From assembly GCF_037151175.1 (NCBI RefSeq), contig NZ_JBBCOR010000007.1, forward strand, positions 181,119 through 245,118: DNA of 64,000 nt, read 5' to 3'. Positions 27,034-35,890 of the stretch are shown one piece after another (position 1 is the first letter of the stretch; the number at the start of each line of letters is the position of its first letter). This DNA is from Asaia sp003994335. GTDB taxonomy: Bacteria; Pseudomonadota; Alphaproteobacteria; Acetobacterales; Acetobacteraceae. Below the pieces are notes generated by a model, which searched no databases, was not told the DNA's origin, and saw only the letters and a program-made list of their open reading frames with translations. A program made the position numbers and the translations under genes.

Positions 27034-27248
27034 TAATAATGGTATTATTTTCGGTAAAGAACAATAAAATTGCTACTTTGTGTTGCGTGATTTAGACAAT
27101 ATTTTATTTCTTTCTGATCAGACAAAAGGGAATGCGACGATTCTGTTGTCTTGAGGCGGGTTGGCGATCGCCATAGTATCGGCAGGCTTTGTCCAAATAG
27201 AAGCGTTTGTCCCGCCCGGGTGTGTCTTAGGCGGGACTGCAAAAGGTC
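27034..27248. promoter_or_regulatory. AT-rich upstream region of the orphan hydrolase
   Basis: This stretch, especially 27030-27120, is strikingly AT-rich for the window and lies upstream of the minus-strand hydrolase gene and downstream of the SulP gene. It should hold the hydrolase promoter. No clear operator or terminator is visible. Confidence 0.4.
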
Positions 27249-28703
27249 CTACATCGAGAGCAGAGGCTCGTCGGATTGTTCGGCAATCAGACCGTGGCGG
27301 CGGCTATGCAGCCCTTCTACACGGACGTCGATGGATCGCCCCTGCAATTTCCCGACGATCTTTTCGAGAATATCGACCGAAGTGATGTCCCAGAATGTCG
27401 CATCGGCCACATTGATTTCGACAGACTTCGCCTTGGTCTGAAAATCGACGGCGTCATAAAGCATGTCAGCTGAGGCGAAGAACACCTGGCCATGCACGGT
27501 ATAGACATCCTTCTCTTCGGCCTTGTGCGTTTCGACGCGGAGCATGCCCATTGCCCGCCAGGCAAAGAACACACCACTCAGAAGAACGCCGACGGCCACG
27601 CCAGCTGCCAGATCATGTGTTGTAACCGTCACGATCACGGTCACGATCATGACGAGGCTCGACAATTTGGGGTGACGCATGACGTCTCGCAGCGATCCCC
27701 AGGCAAAGGTGCTAACCGATACCATGATCATGATGGCGACGAGGGCCGCCATAGGCACCTTGGCGACGTAGTTATGCAAAAGCACCATCAGGGCCAGGAG
27801 GAACGCACCCGCCGTGAAGGTGGAGAGGCGCCCGCGTCCGCCATAACGCAGATTGCCAACGGTCTGGCCGATCATGCCGCAGCCCGCAATGCCGCCGAAC
27901 AGGCCCACGGCAATGTTTGAAATGCCCAGACCCGTGCATTCCATGCGTGGTTCGCTATGCGTGTCGGTATGGTCGTCCACCACACCGGCGGTCATGAGAG
28001 ATTCAAGCAATCCGACAGCGGCCATCGCCAGCGCATAGGGCATGACGATTTCGAGGGTTTCGAGTGTGAATGGTACATGCGGGAAAACGAGCGAGGGCAG
28101 GCCATTGGGGAGCGCACCGAGATCGGCCACCGTGTGAACGGGCATGGGATGCCAGATCGTGATCAGGGTCAGCACGACGATACAGATCAGCGGTGAAGGA
28201 ATGGCCGTGGTCAGGCGCGGCAGCAGATAGATGATGGCGAGACCCAGGGCAATCAGCGCATAGGTATGCCAGGTGACATGCAGCATTTGCGGCACCTGTG
28301 CCGAAAAGATCATGATGGCCAGGGCGTTGACGAAGCCCGTCTGCACCTCTTTCGACACGAACCGCATCAGCACATGCAGACGCAGCAATCCGAAGACGAT
28401 CTGCATCGCCCCCGCGATAAGCGTTGCCAGAAACATGTATTGAATGCCGTGATTATGCACGAGAGCGGCCACAACGAGAGCGACCGATCCGGCGGCTCCG
28501 GAGATCATGCCCGGTCTGCCGCCTGTGATGGCGATCGCCACACTGATGACGAAAGAGGCGTAGAGCGAAACGGCCGGAGAAACGCCTGCGATATAGGAAA
28601 AGGCAATGACTTCAGGAATGAGCGCGAACGTGCCCACCATGCCAGCCAGCACCTCACGCAGCGGGCTGAAAGCCCACTGTGCGCGATAGGTCGAGAGATT
28701 CAA
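27249..28703 (-). CDS. SulP family anion transporter
   Basis: A 484-residue inner-membrane protein of the SulP/SLC26 family, which moves sulfate, bicarbonate or dicarboxylates. The transmembrane core begins with LREVLAGMVGTFALIPEVIAFS and continues with GGRPGMISGAAGSVALVVA and GGIAGCGMIGQTVGN, near the substrate site. The C-terminus (from about residue 400) is a STAS domain with KSVEINVADATFWDITSVDILEKI. It is a single gene with its own upstream gap. The substrate cannot be told from the sequence. Confidence 0.9.
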   Translation of the reverse strand: MNLSTYRAQWAFSPLREVLAGMVGTFALIPEVIAFSYIAGVSPAVSLYASFVISVAIAITGGRPGMISGAAGSVALVVAALVHNHGIQYMFLATLIAGAMQIVFGLLRLHVLMRFVSKEVQTGFVNALAIMIFSAQVPQMLHVTWHTYALIALGLAIIYLLPRLTTAIPSPLICIVVLTLITIWHPMPVHTVADLGALPNGLPSLVFPHVPFTLETLEIVMPYALAMAAVGLLESLMTAGVVDDHTDTHSEPRMECTGLGISNIAVGLFGGIAGCGMIGQTVGNLRYGGRGRLSTFTAGAFLLALMVLLHNYVAKVPMAALVAIMIMVSVSTFAWGSLRDVMRHPKLSSLVMIVTVIVTVTTHDLAAGVAVGVLLSGVFFAWRAMGMLRVETHKAEEKDVYTVHGQVFFASADMLYDAVDFQTKAKSVEINVADATFWDITSVDILEKIVGKLQGRSIDVRVEGLHSRRHGLIAEQSDEPLLSM

Positions 28704-28985
28704 GAGACGACTCCTTCGGGTAAAAAACGATCAGATTTCTTCGTCGTATTCTGGCCCGACGTGGCAATGGCGTCGTAAAGGTAGAAAGAGCCGTAACGGT
28801 TCGCAAGGGGGAAGCTGGCGGAGAGTGCTTAATACGGTACCATTTGCAAGGATCACCCGGGTTATCCCCGTCCAGAAAGGGCGTGACAGGCGTGGCGTGC
28901 GAAACCGGTCGGGGCTTGCAAAAGAATTTCGACAAAGGGGGCTAGACGCCTGCCCTGCATTTCTTTACATCGGGCATCGCTGTGT

Positions 28986-29062
28986 GGCGGATGTAGCTCA
29001 GTTGGTAGAGCGCCGGTTTGTGGTACCGGTGGTCGCGGGTTCGAGTCCCGTCATTCGCCCCA
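28986..29062 (+). tRNA. tRNA-His (anticodon GTG)
   Basis: A complete cloverleaf. The acceptor stem GCGGATG pairs with CATTCGC, the anticodon stem CCGGT/ACCGG encloses TTGTGGT with anticodon GTG at 29020-29022, and the T-arm is GCGGGTTCGAGTCCCGT. The extra G at position -1 (28986), typical of histidine tRNAs, faces C73, and CCA is encoded. No other tRNA is adjacent. Confidence 0.97.
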
Positions 29063-29193
29063 GCATTTCCCCTAAAATCAGAGTTGAACGACGACCCTGC
29101 CATTCGGACAGGATCTCGGGAATGCGTCGGGCGCTGCATGAGACGGCGCAGAGCGCCATCTTTCTTGCAGGCTAAAAGCGTCTACGCAGGGAT

Positions 29194-30636
29194 CTATTGG
29201 CGCGCATAAACATCATCGAGGCGGATGATATCGTCTTCGCCCAGATAAGGGCCGGACTGTACCTCGATCAGGGTCAGGGCGATCTTGCCCGGATTGGCCA
29301 GACGATGCGTGCAGCCCAGGGGCAGATAGACGCTCTCATTCTCCCGCACGATGATTTCCGCCTCATCACGCGTGACGACGGCGGTCCCCGCCACGACCAC
29401 CCAGTGCTCGGCGCGATGGAAATGCTTCTGGAGGGACAGGACATGGCCCGGATCGACATGAATACGCTTGACCTGGAAACGGTCTCCACGGATCAGGCTC
29501 TCATAAAAACCCCAGGGGCGATACATGCGATTATGGCTGCTGGCTTCGGCGCGCCCGGCCTGTGTCAGGCGGGTGACCATTTTCTTGACGTCCTGCGCCC
29601 GATCGCGATGCGATACCATCACGGCGTCTTCGGTGACCACAACGACCAGATTCTCGACGCCCATGACCGCTGTGACGGCAGCGTCCGAGCGCACATAGCA
29701 ATTGCGCGTGGCATCCAGAAAAACATCACCTGAAATGACGTTGCCCTCTTCATCCTTGGGGCTGATCTCCCAGAGCGCATCCCAGCTGCCGATATCCGAC
29801 CAGCCAAAGCTGGCAGGAACGACAGCCGCGTGGCGCGTGCGCTCGGCTACGGCATAGTCGATCGAGATATCGGGAGAGAGATTGAACATTTCCGGATCGA
29901 GCCGTTCGAAATCGAGGTCTGATTGTCGATGCGCCACGGCCTGGCCAACATGCGTATGGATGTCCGGCTCGAAAGCGGCAATCTCGCGCAGCAAAATATC
30001 GGCGCGGGCAACGAACATGCCTGAGTTCCAGGAATAGCGCGCATCCTGCACGAGGGTCGTAGCCCTCTCGAGATCCGGCTTTTCCATGAATCGCGCCACA
30101 TGAAAAGCACCGGGGACGTCAGGAAGGGCGGCGCCCCGCTCTATATAGCCATACCCCGTTTCCGGCTTGTTCGGCTGGATGCCGAAGGTCGCGATATAGC
30201 CCTGCGTCGCTGCTTCGACGGCCGTATCGAGCGTGGCGAAAAGTCCCGCCAGGTCGGTAATCGCGGCATCGGCTGCCATGACCCAGAGAATGGCATCGGG
30301 CGTCTGTTCAGCGACCAGAAAGGCGGCCGCCGCGATGGCCGGGGCAGAATTGCGCGCGGAGGGTTCGAGCAGGATACGCGCCTCCTCAATACCCGCTTCA
30401 CGCAATTGCTCGGCAATGATGAAGCGATGCGCCTCGTTGCACACCACGATTGGCTGTCCAAGTCCTGCGGCCTTGCCGCGTAATGCGGTTTCCTGAAGCA
30501 GGGTTCGCTCAGTCAGAAGAGGCCAGAACTGCTTGGGAAAACTGCCGCGCGACACGGGCCAAAGTCGACTGCCCGAACCGCCGGAGAGAATGACCGGGAT
30601 GATCCGGGGTGAAGCGGGCAGGGCAGCTGAAGACAA
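29194..30636 (-). CDS. manC: Mannose-1-phosphate guanylyltransferase / mannose-6-phosphate isomerase
   Basis: A bifunctional 480-residue enzyme of GDP-mannose synthesis. The N-terminal nucleotidyltransferase has VILSGGSGSRLWPVSRGSFPKQF, RFMEKPDLE and NSGMFVARADIL. The C-terminal cupin is the phosphomannose-isomerase domain, with RPWGFYESLIRGDRFQVKRI, LSLQKHFHRAEHWVVVAG and LGCTHRLANPGK, including the metal histidines. It lies downstream of a phosphomannomutase-type gene on the same strand, so fructose-6-phosphate can be taken to GDP-mannose for exopolysaccharide or O-antigen. The tRNA-His gene is convergent to it. Confidence 0.94.
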   Translation of the reverse strand: MSSAALPASPRIIPVILSGGSGSRLWPVSRGSFPKQFWPLLTERTLLQETALRGKAAGLGQPIVVCNEAHRFIIAEQLREAGIEEARILLEPSARNSAPAIAAAAFLVAEQTPDAILWVMAADAAITDLAGLFATLDTAVEAATQGYIATFGIQPNKPETGYGYIERGAALPDVPGAFHVARFMEKPDLERATTLVQDARYSWNSGMFVARADILLREIAAFEPDIHTHVGQAVAHRQSDLDFERLDPEMFNLSPDISIDYAVAERTRHAAVVPASFGWSDIGSWDALWEISPKDEEGNVISGDVFLDATRNCYVRSDAAVTAVMGVENLVVVVTEDAVMVSHRDRAQDVKKMVTRLTQAGRAEASSHNRMYRPWGFYESLIRGDRFQVKRIHVDPGHVLSLQKHFHRAEHWVVVAGTAVVTRDEAEIIVRENESVYLPLGCTHRLANPGKIALTLIEVQSGPYLGEDDIIRLDDVYARQ

Positions 30637-30790
30637 GGCGCGATCCAGTATGATGTCCCGGGAGCAGGCAAATCCTTCCCGTCGATCAGGAAGGTTGGGC
30701 GATCATAAAGCGATCAGCCCAAAAATCCACGGAACATCCGCTCGGGACCCGCTTCACCCAGAGGAGATCACGTGACACAAAGCCGTGCGC

Positions 30791-32260
30791 TCAGTCCATC
30801 CAGGGGCGCGCATAGGCCACGCCCAGAGCCACAAGCTGCGCCGTGCGGTGCGGCGTATCAGACTCGGCATAGACGCGTAGTTCCGGCGCATTTCCCGAGG
30901 GGCGCAAATGCACGATATCCCCCTGCGTGAAGAACACCCGCAAACCATCGGTTTCGTCGCATCCTGCCACCGCGCCGCAAAGCGCAGTGAATGGCGCGAA
31001 CTGGCCCGTTTCCGATAATTTCTTCTGCAGCGTAGCAATCTCTTGCGTGCTTCGTGCGGTGGGAAGCGGGGCCAATCGGTCACTCATCGTGTAGCGTGCG
31101 GGCAGGCTGGCCCCTAGAGCGACCAGATCGTTCTCATGGTCACGAGCCGCGATCAGGGCGCAGAGCATGGGCAATACGGCATCCCGTGTCGGCAAGGGCC
31201 GCAATATGCGGGCCTCACGAGAAACCGGCGTCGCCAGCAGAAAACCGCCATTGGCCTCGTATCCAACCGAGGGGCTATGGCCCTGGCCGGCGGCTTCGGT
31301 CATGGCGGCCACGACATAGGGCGAGCCGATACGCGTCCGTCGGATCACGGAAGCAAAGCCTGCTTTTTCCAGCGCCGTATTGCTGTTGACTGGCGTGGAA
31401 ACGGCTTGGGCACCCAGGAAACGGGCGGCTACGATACCCAGAACGTCTCCACGCAGCCACGCGCCCTTCCTATCAGCCAGGAGCGGTCGATCGGAATCTC
31501 CATCGGTTGTCAGGATCGCATCATAGAGCCCGGTGGCGGCCCAGTCGCGGGCGAGCGCACAGTCCTCGGCACGAACCGCTTCGGTATCGACGGGTATGAA
31601 AACGGCCGATCGTCCAAGCGCGGTGACCTCGGCGCCAAGGGCCTGAAGCAGTGTGACGAGGCAATCGCGGCCCACCGCAGAATGCTGGTACACGCCAAGC
31701 CGGAGCCCCCTCAGCGCATGCACGCCGAAGAAGTCGCGATAGCGCGCGATATAATCCGGCAGGACATCGACGGTTCCCGGTGGGGCAAACTCATGCTGGA
31801 GCGTCCCTTGGGCATCAAACCAGCCTTCGGGAAGCGTGACGGATTGCCGCCGCATCCCTGTTTCGTCCTCCTTGAGGAATTCTCCCTCAGGCCGGTTGAA
31901 CTTGATGCCATTGCGATCGGCCGGGATATGGCTGCCGGTGACCATGAGAGAGGGGATGCTGCGCCCATAGGCAAAAAGGCAAAGCGCCGGCGTGGGTACA
32001 GTGCCGCAATCAAGTGGCACCCCGCCCGCATGATGGATGGCCGCCGCACAGGCACGCAGGATGCGTGGCGTGCTGGGGCGCAGATCTCCCGCCAGGGCAA
32101 CCTCATCACCGGGGTGGAATGCACCGAGACTTTGGAGATGCTGAAGATAACCGAGCGTATAGGCGAAACAAACCGCGTCGGTCATGGCGGTGACCAGACC
32201 GCGCGCGCCGCTCGTGCCAAAACCGACCCCGGAACGGGACATCCACTCAGCGATCAGCAA
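30791..32260 (-). CDS. Phosphomannomutase / phosphoglucomutase family enzyme
   Basis: A 489-residue alpha-D-phosphohexomutase. The opening FGTSGARGLV is typical. The phosphoserine loop is TGSHIPADRNGIKFNRP, the metal loop DGDSDRPLL, the sugar-binding loop GYEANGGFLLA, and the phosphate-binding loop RPSGNAPELRVY. With manC downstream (154 bases) it most likely makes mannose-1-phosphate. I keep the TTG at 32260, which has AAGGA at good spacing; ATG 32242 lacks such a site. Phosphoglucomutase activity cannot be excluded. Confidence 0.9.
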   Translation of the reverse strand: MLIAEWMSRSGVGFGTSGARGLVTAMTDAVCFAYTLGYLQHLQSLGAFHPGDEVALAGDLRPSTPRILRACAAAIHHAGGVPLDCGTVPTPALCLFAYGRSIPSLMVTGSHIPADRNGIKFNRPEGEFLKEDETGMRRQSVTLPEGWFDAQGTLQHEFAPPGTVDVLPDYIARYRDFFGVHALRGLRLGVYQHSAVGRDCLVTLLQALGAEVTALGRSAVFIPVDTEAVRAEDCALARDWAATGLYDAILTTDGDSDRPLLADRKGAWLRGDVLGIVAARFLGAQAVSTPVNSNTALEKAGFASVIRRTRIGSPYVVAAMTEAAGQGHSPSVGYEANGGFLLATPVSREARILRPLPTRDAVLPMLCALIAARDHENDLVALGASLPARYTMSDRLAPLPTARSTQEIATLQKKLSETGQFAPFTALCGAVAGCDETDGLRVFFTQGDIVHLRPSGNAPELRVYAESDTPHRTAQLVALGVAYARPWMD

Positions 32261-32368
32261 GAGACATTCCTTCTATCCGGCGAGGCCTGCACCACGGCTT
32301 CCCGTTTCGCGGCCAGAGCGCGACCTCTCTATGGGGTATATCCAGGGCGGCTGAGCGGTGGGAGCCGC

Positions 32369-32854
32369 TCACACGCGCCCGTAACCAAAGCTGTCACGCG
32401 CTCTGGGCGCAAGGCGACAGCATTTCCAGCCGCCCTCTCCCATATCGGGAGTATTGTCGTCGGCAGCCGGGGTCAGGTAGCCATTGGGCAGAAGGACGTA
32501 ATGGGCGATGTGCAATTCTGGCCCCTTCAGAAACACGTTGCGCCAGATCTTGCCGTCAACCGTGTATTCCTTGAGCGTCCATGTCCCATCCAGCGTATCG
32601 GCGCGGTTGAACATCATGTCTTCTGCCCAGAAGGACTGGCGATGCAGGCGATAGCGGCCCGACGTTGCGGTAGGCGCACCATCCAGAACCAGTTCGATCG
32701 AGATATTGCCCTGGGGTGTCGGCAGGGGATTGAAACCATACCAGTCGCCAAAGACCGGTCCCGTCGGATCGGTGCACCCGGCAAGGGGGGAGATCAGGGT
32801 CAGCGCCAGCAGGGAGCCTGCGAGACGGGTCAGGATTCTGGACGGGCGGGTCAT
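32369..32854 (-). CDS. Predicted lipoprotein of unknown function
   Basis: A 161-residue protein with a lipoprotein signal: basic start MTRPSRILTR, a hydrophobic stretch, then lipobox LAGC with the lipidated Cys near residue 27. The next residues are Thr-Asp, and Asp at +2 is a retention signal for the inner membrane in enteric bacteria. The mature part has FGDWYGFNPLPTPQGNISIEL and ends with a Cys-Cys pair in GWKCCRLAPR. I do not recognise the family. Its start overlaps the preceding Rossmann-fold gene by four bases, so it is the last gene of a three-gene operon. Confidence 0.75.
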   Translation of the reverse strand: MTRPSRILTRLAGSLLALTLISPLAGCTDPTGPVFGDWYGFNPLPTPQGNISIELVLDGAPTATSGRYRLHRQSFWAEDMMFNRADTLDGTWTLKEYTVDGKIWRNVFLKGPELHIAHYVLLPNGYLTPAADDNTPDMGEGGWKCCRLAPRARDSFGYGRV

Positions 32855-33750
32855 GGGCGTGGTCCGTTGGCAAGGGGCGTCGTATCGGCAGATGCGACAA
32901 AAAGACGGGCTAGCCCGTCTTCCAGCGCGATAGGGGTAATGCCCAGCCTCGTTGTCATGGGCGTAACTGGGAAGGCCTTGTCCTCGAGGAGCCGCCTGAT
33001 CTCGGCGCGTCCGATCGAAGGCAGACCGGGCAGACGGGCCGAAAGAGGCGCGAGGATTTCCAGCACCTTCCCCGATACGGGCAGGAAAACACGTTTGCCC
33101 AGCCCGGCCGCCGTGAGAATGGCCTTGATGAAGTCGCGATAGCTTACGGCTCGGGGGCCGGCGATCACGAGGGATTCAGGCCCGGTGATCTGTCCGGAGG
33201 TGGCAAGAGCCAGCGCCGCCACGACCGCACGCGTCACATCGTCCTGATAGATGGGCTGAACCAAAGAGCGCCCCCCATTGGGCAGGGGAAGGACTGGCAG
33301 CCGCCTCAGCAGGGCGGCCAGGCGCTGCACATTATCCTCGCCTTGCGCGCCATAGATCATGGTGGGGTGCAGGATCATGCCCTTGCGCCCCGATTCGAGC
33401 AGGGCTGTCTCCCCTCTCAGCACGCCATTGCCATGGGCATCTGGCCAGCGGGTGAATTTGCGTGTGCTGCCAAGCGCAATCAGACAGGCGGTCTGAGGCG
33501 CCGCATCGAGAATGGCGGGTATGAAACGCGCATGGGCCGTCGAGACGATGCGTGTGGCATCGGTCAGAGCCGCCGCAAGCGTGCGCGAATCCTCGAGATC
33601 GGCGACGCGCGCGGATGCGCGAAGGTCGTCCGGCAGCTTCGCTGGCGCGCGAATGACAGGGATGATCGTCTCGCCCTCTGCGCTCAGAGCGCGGGCGATC
33701 GCCAAACCCGATCGACCGTTTGCCCCGATGAGATGGACCGGTGACGTCAT
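32851..33750 (-). CDS. NAD(P)-binding Rossmann-fold (NmrA/epimerase-like) protein
   Basis: A 299-residue atypical short-chain dehydrogenase-fold protein. The dinucleotide site is VHLIGANGRSGLAIARAL. It continues with VADLEDSRTLAAALTDATRIV, a HPTMIYGAQGEDNVQRLA motif typical of NmrA or complex-I-assembly-type epimerases, and QPIYQDDVTRAVVAAL. A catalytic YxxxK pair is not obvious, so it may be a sensor or chaperone more than an enzyme. It overlaps the lipoprotein gene (ATGA) and starts two bases after the upstream gene, in one operon. Function is unassigned. Confidence 0.82.
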   Translation of the reverse strand: MTSPVHLIGANGRSGLAIARALSAEGETIIPVIRAPAKLPDDLRASARVADLEDSRTLAAALTDATRIVSTAHARFIPAILDAAPQTACLIALGSTRKFTRWPDAHGNGVLRGETALLESGRKGMILHPTMIYGAQGEDNVQRLAALLRRLPVLPLPNGGRSLVQPIYQDDVTRAVVAALALATSGQITGPESLVIAGPRAVSYRDFIKAILTAAGLGKRVFLPVSGKVLEILAPLSARLPGLPSIGRAEIRRLLEDKAFPVTPMTTRLGITPIALEDGLARLFVASADTTPLANGPRP

Positions 33751-33752
33751 GA

Positions 33753-35174
33753 TCAGTTCAACGTGGAGGAGAGGATGGGCGGGGAAGACCAGGCTTCGCG
33801 CATGGCCGGGTCTTTCGCCAGCGGTGTGCTCAAGTTCTTGAGGTTCTCGCCGTTGAGTTTGATTGGCGGATGGAAGGAGAGGGTAAAGCTCCGCCCGGTC
33901 GGGGCTTGCAGGAATTCGGGCAGGGCGCTGAGGCCCGGCACTTTCTGCACCAGCAATGCGGCGGGAAGCGCCATCATCTGCTTGAGATCCGAGAGAGACT
34001 GGTTTCGTTGCGCGGCGATACGCGTCATGAGCGTGTCCAGATTGCCGCCATCATCGCGATAGGTCAGATCGGTCGAGATCAGGGCGGGCTGATGAGTGGC
34101 ATCGCTGCTCTCCAGATTATCCATGGCAATCCGGCCCTCGAATGCGAAGGATTTCGGGGTCAGCGCCGCAAAGACGATTGTGCTCAGCCTGGTCGTGGTG
34201 TCTGTCGTGATGTTCTGGGTCATCATGTCGATATGGGTGACCGGCGGAAGGAACAGTGCCAGAGGCGATGCCGGGCTGAGGCTGAGCAGGGTTGTACGCG
34301 CCTCGCCTCGAGTCTGGATGACGGCCCCCTCCTTCCAGCGCCGCGCTTCACTGGACTCGCTGCTGATCCGGGCACCAAGCAGCGTCAGGGCAACGCCTTT
34401 GGTTTCGGCGCGTGCGGGTGTTTCCTGCACATCCTGCAGTGTGGCGAGATGGTCCGGCGAGGGATTGCTCGCGAATTGCTCCCACCAGCCGACATAACGC
34501 GCATAGCGTGTGCCGGTCTCGTGCATGTCCCTGATATCGAGCGCTAGAGCTGTGGCGGGTTGATGGATCGCGCGGGAAAGGGCCAGTGCCAGCTTGCTTT
34601 TGTTCGAGCAGGAAGCATGGCCTTCATGGAGGCTCCCTGCATTACCGTCGTCATGGCCGTAATTGTCGAGTGAGGCATAGCCGATGTTCAGTGTGCATCC
34701 CTGCTCGGAGACCAGAGCGATGTCATGGATCTGGCCATGCCGAAAATGGATTTGGGAGGCGGGTGGAAGCTCGGCCACCTCACGCTTCTCGCGGCTGAAG
34801 GGGGGGAGGAGCAGGTTCTTGAGCGTCAACTCGCCAATCGTGCCGCTCACCGGACCGACAATATTTACGCGATCGGCGTGAATGCGAGAAAAGCTCAGCC
34901 CGGTGGTCAGATAGCCCGTTGGGTTGTTGATGGTCAGGTGCTGGGCGCTCAGGGTGACGTCGCCGCGTATGAAGCGGGCATTATCGAAACCGGCACCGCG
35001 CGCCAGAAAGCGTGGATAGGCCCGGTCGTACTCGAATCTGGCATCTGGGGGCAGATTGGCCCTGAAACTGGCCAGAGCGCGCTGCAGCTCGGCCTTGGAC
35101 TCGTGGCGTACGCCAATTCCGCCCAGACCGATAACAACAAGGCAGAGTCCTGCGGCGAGCCAGGGTCTTTTCAC
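33753..35174 (-). CDS. DUF2125/AsmA-like protein of unknown function
   Basis: A 473-residue protein with one N-terminal membrane helix or uncleaved signal (PWLAAGLCLVVIGLGGIGV) and a long beta-rich remainder in which short strands such as FARGAGFDNARFIRGDVTLSA-type segments alternate. This recalls DUF2125 and AsmA-like envelope proteins, which often span or bridge the periplasm. The match is by general pattern only. It is the first gene of an operon with the Rossmann-fold and lipoprotein genes, and is divergent from rplM. A 16-base palindrome lies 89 bases upstream of its start. Confidence 0.65.
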   Translation of the reverse strand: MKRPWLAAGLCLVVIGLGGIGVRHESKAELQRALASFRANLPPDARFEYDRAYPRFLARGAGFDNARFIRGDVTLSAQHLTINNPTGYLTTGLSFSRIHADRVNIVGPVSGTIGELTLKNLLLPPFSREKREVAELPPASQIHFRHGQIHDIALVSEQGCTLNIGYASLDNYGHDDGNAGSLHEGHASCSNKSKLALALSRAIHQPATALALDIRDMHETGTRYARYVGWWEQFASNPSPDHLATLQDVQETPARAETKGVALTLLGARISSESSEARRWKEGAVIQTRGEARTTLLSLSPASPLALFLPPVTHIDMMTQNITTDTTTRLSTIVFAALTPKSFAFEGRIAMDNLESSDATHQPALISTDLTYRDDGGNLDTLMTRIAAQRNQSLSDLKQMMALPAALLVQKVPGLSALPEFLQAPTGRSFTLSFHPPIKLNGENLKNLSTPLAKDPAMREAWSSPPILSSTLN

Positions 35175-35262
35175 GTCTGATCATCCTCTTGAAACGGCCT
35201 CAATCGACGGTCGCCATGTTAGTCCGGCTTTGCAACAGGGACAATCTCGGGATTTATTTATG

Positions 35263-35278
35263 CGGTATCATGATACCG
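35263..35278. promoter_or_regulatory. Perfect 16-base palindrome (operator candidate)
   Basis: CGGTATCATGATACCG is a perfect inverted repeat with no spacer. It lies between the divergent DUF2125-like gene (start 35174) and the rplM leader (possible leader peptide at 35323). Its size and position fit a dimeric repressor site. No regulator is identified. Confidence 0.45.
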
Positions 35279-35322
35279 ATAGACGAAAAATGGCGGAAAT
35301 CAGCCGTTTTCAGGAGGGCGGC

Positions 35323-35346
35323 ATGAGTCGAAAAAGCTTGACCTAA
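35323..35346 (+). CDS. Possible seven-codon leader peptide before rplM
   Basis: AGGAGG at 35312-35317 is one of the strongest ribosome sites in the window. Five bases later an ATG opens a seven-codon frame, MSRKSLT, ending at TAA 35344-35346. Directly after it, GGGGGCG and CGCCCCC (35351-35374) form a stem with a ten-base loop. The rplM start follows 35 bases further on. The layout of strong ribosome site, tiny frame and hairpin resembles a translated leader controlling a downstream ribosomal-protein gene, but translation is not shown and the site could act only as a ribosome stand-by. Confidence 0.4.
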
Positions 35347-35350
35347 TGCC

Positions 35351-35374
35351 GGGGGCGTCCCATAAGGCGCCCCC
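35351..35374 (+). promoter_or_regulatory. Stem-loop in the rplM leader
   Basis: A seven-base all-GC stem, GGGGGCG with CGCCCCC, around TCCCATAAGG. No T tract follows, so it is not a standard terminator. It sits between the possible leader peptide and the rplM ribosome-binding region and could take part in ribosomal-protein autoregulation. Confidence 0.45.
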
Positions 35375-35408
35375 AATACCAACACATGTTGCTGGATCAG
35401 TCCGAACC

Positions 35409-35885
35409 ATGAAGACCACACTTTCGTTGAAGCCCGCAGAGGTGACGAAAGGCTGGACCCTGATCGACGCCGAAGGGCTCGTTCTTGGCCGCCTCGCCAC
35501 CATCATCGCGACCCGCCTGCGCGGCAAGCACAAGCCCCAGTACACCCCGCATGTCGATTGCGGCGACAACATCGTCGTGATCAACGCCGAGAAGATCGTT
35601 CTGACCGGCAACAAGGTGGGCCAGAAGCTGTTCCATTACCACACGGGCCATCCCGGTGGCATCAAGGAGCGCACCATCACGCAGCGTCTCGAGGGCAAGA
35701 ACCCCGGCAGCGTGATCGAGAAGGCAGTCGAGCGTATGATCACGCGCGGCCCGCTGCAGCGCGCCCAGATGAAGCATCTGTATGTCTATGCCGGTGACAA
35801 GCACCCGCATGAAGGCCAGCAGCCGGTGAAGCTGGATGTTGCGTCCATGAACCGCAAGAACACCCTCAATGTGATCGAGGCCTGA
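35409..35885 (+). CDS. rplM: 50S ribosomal protein L13
   Basis: The 158-residue large-subunit protein L13, recognised from [58 protein letters not shown] and [22 protein letters not shown]. The N-terminus [16 protein letters not shown] fits the alphaproteobacterial family, so the ATG at 35409 is used although the frame is open further upstream. It precedes rpsI by five bases, as in nearly all bacteria. Confidence 0.97.
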
Positions 35886-35890
35886 GAGAT

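Noticed and set aside
30690..30725. GGGCGATC...GATCAGCCC hairpin between manC and the phosphomannomutase gene
   Set aside because: The adjacent A run gives T before, not after, the stem on the transcribed strand, so it is not a terminator. It may be chance.
31136..33142. A 668-codon open frame on the plus strand
   Set aside because: It lies antisense to the phosphomannomutase and lipoprotein genes, whose motifs are clear. Its product is rich in Arg and Gly without any motif, as expected of a high-GC shadow frame.
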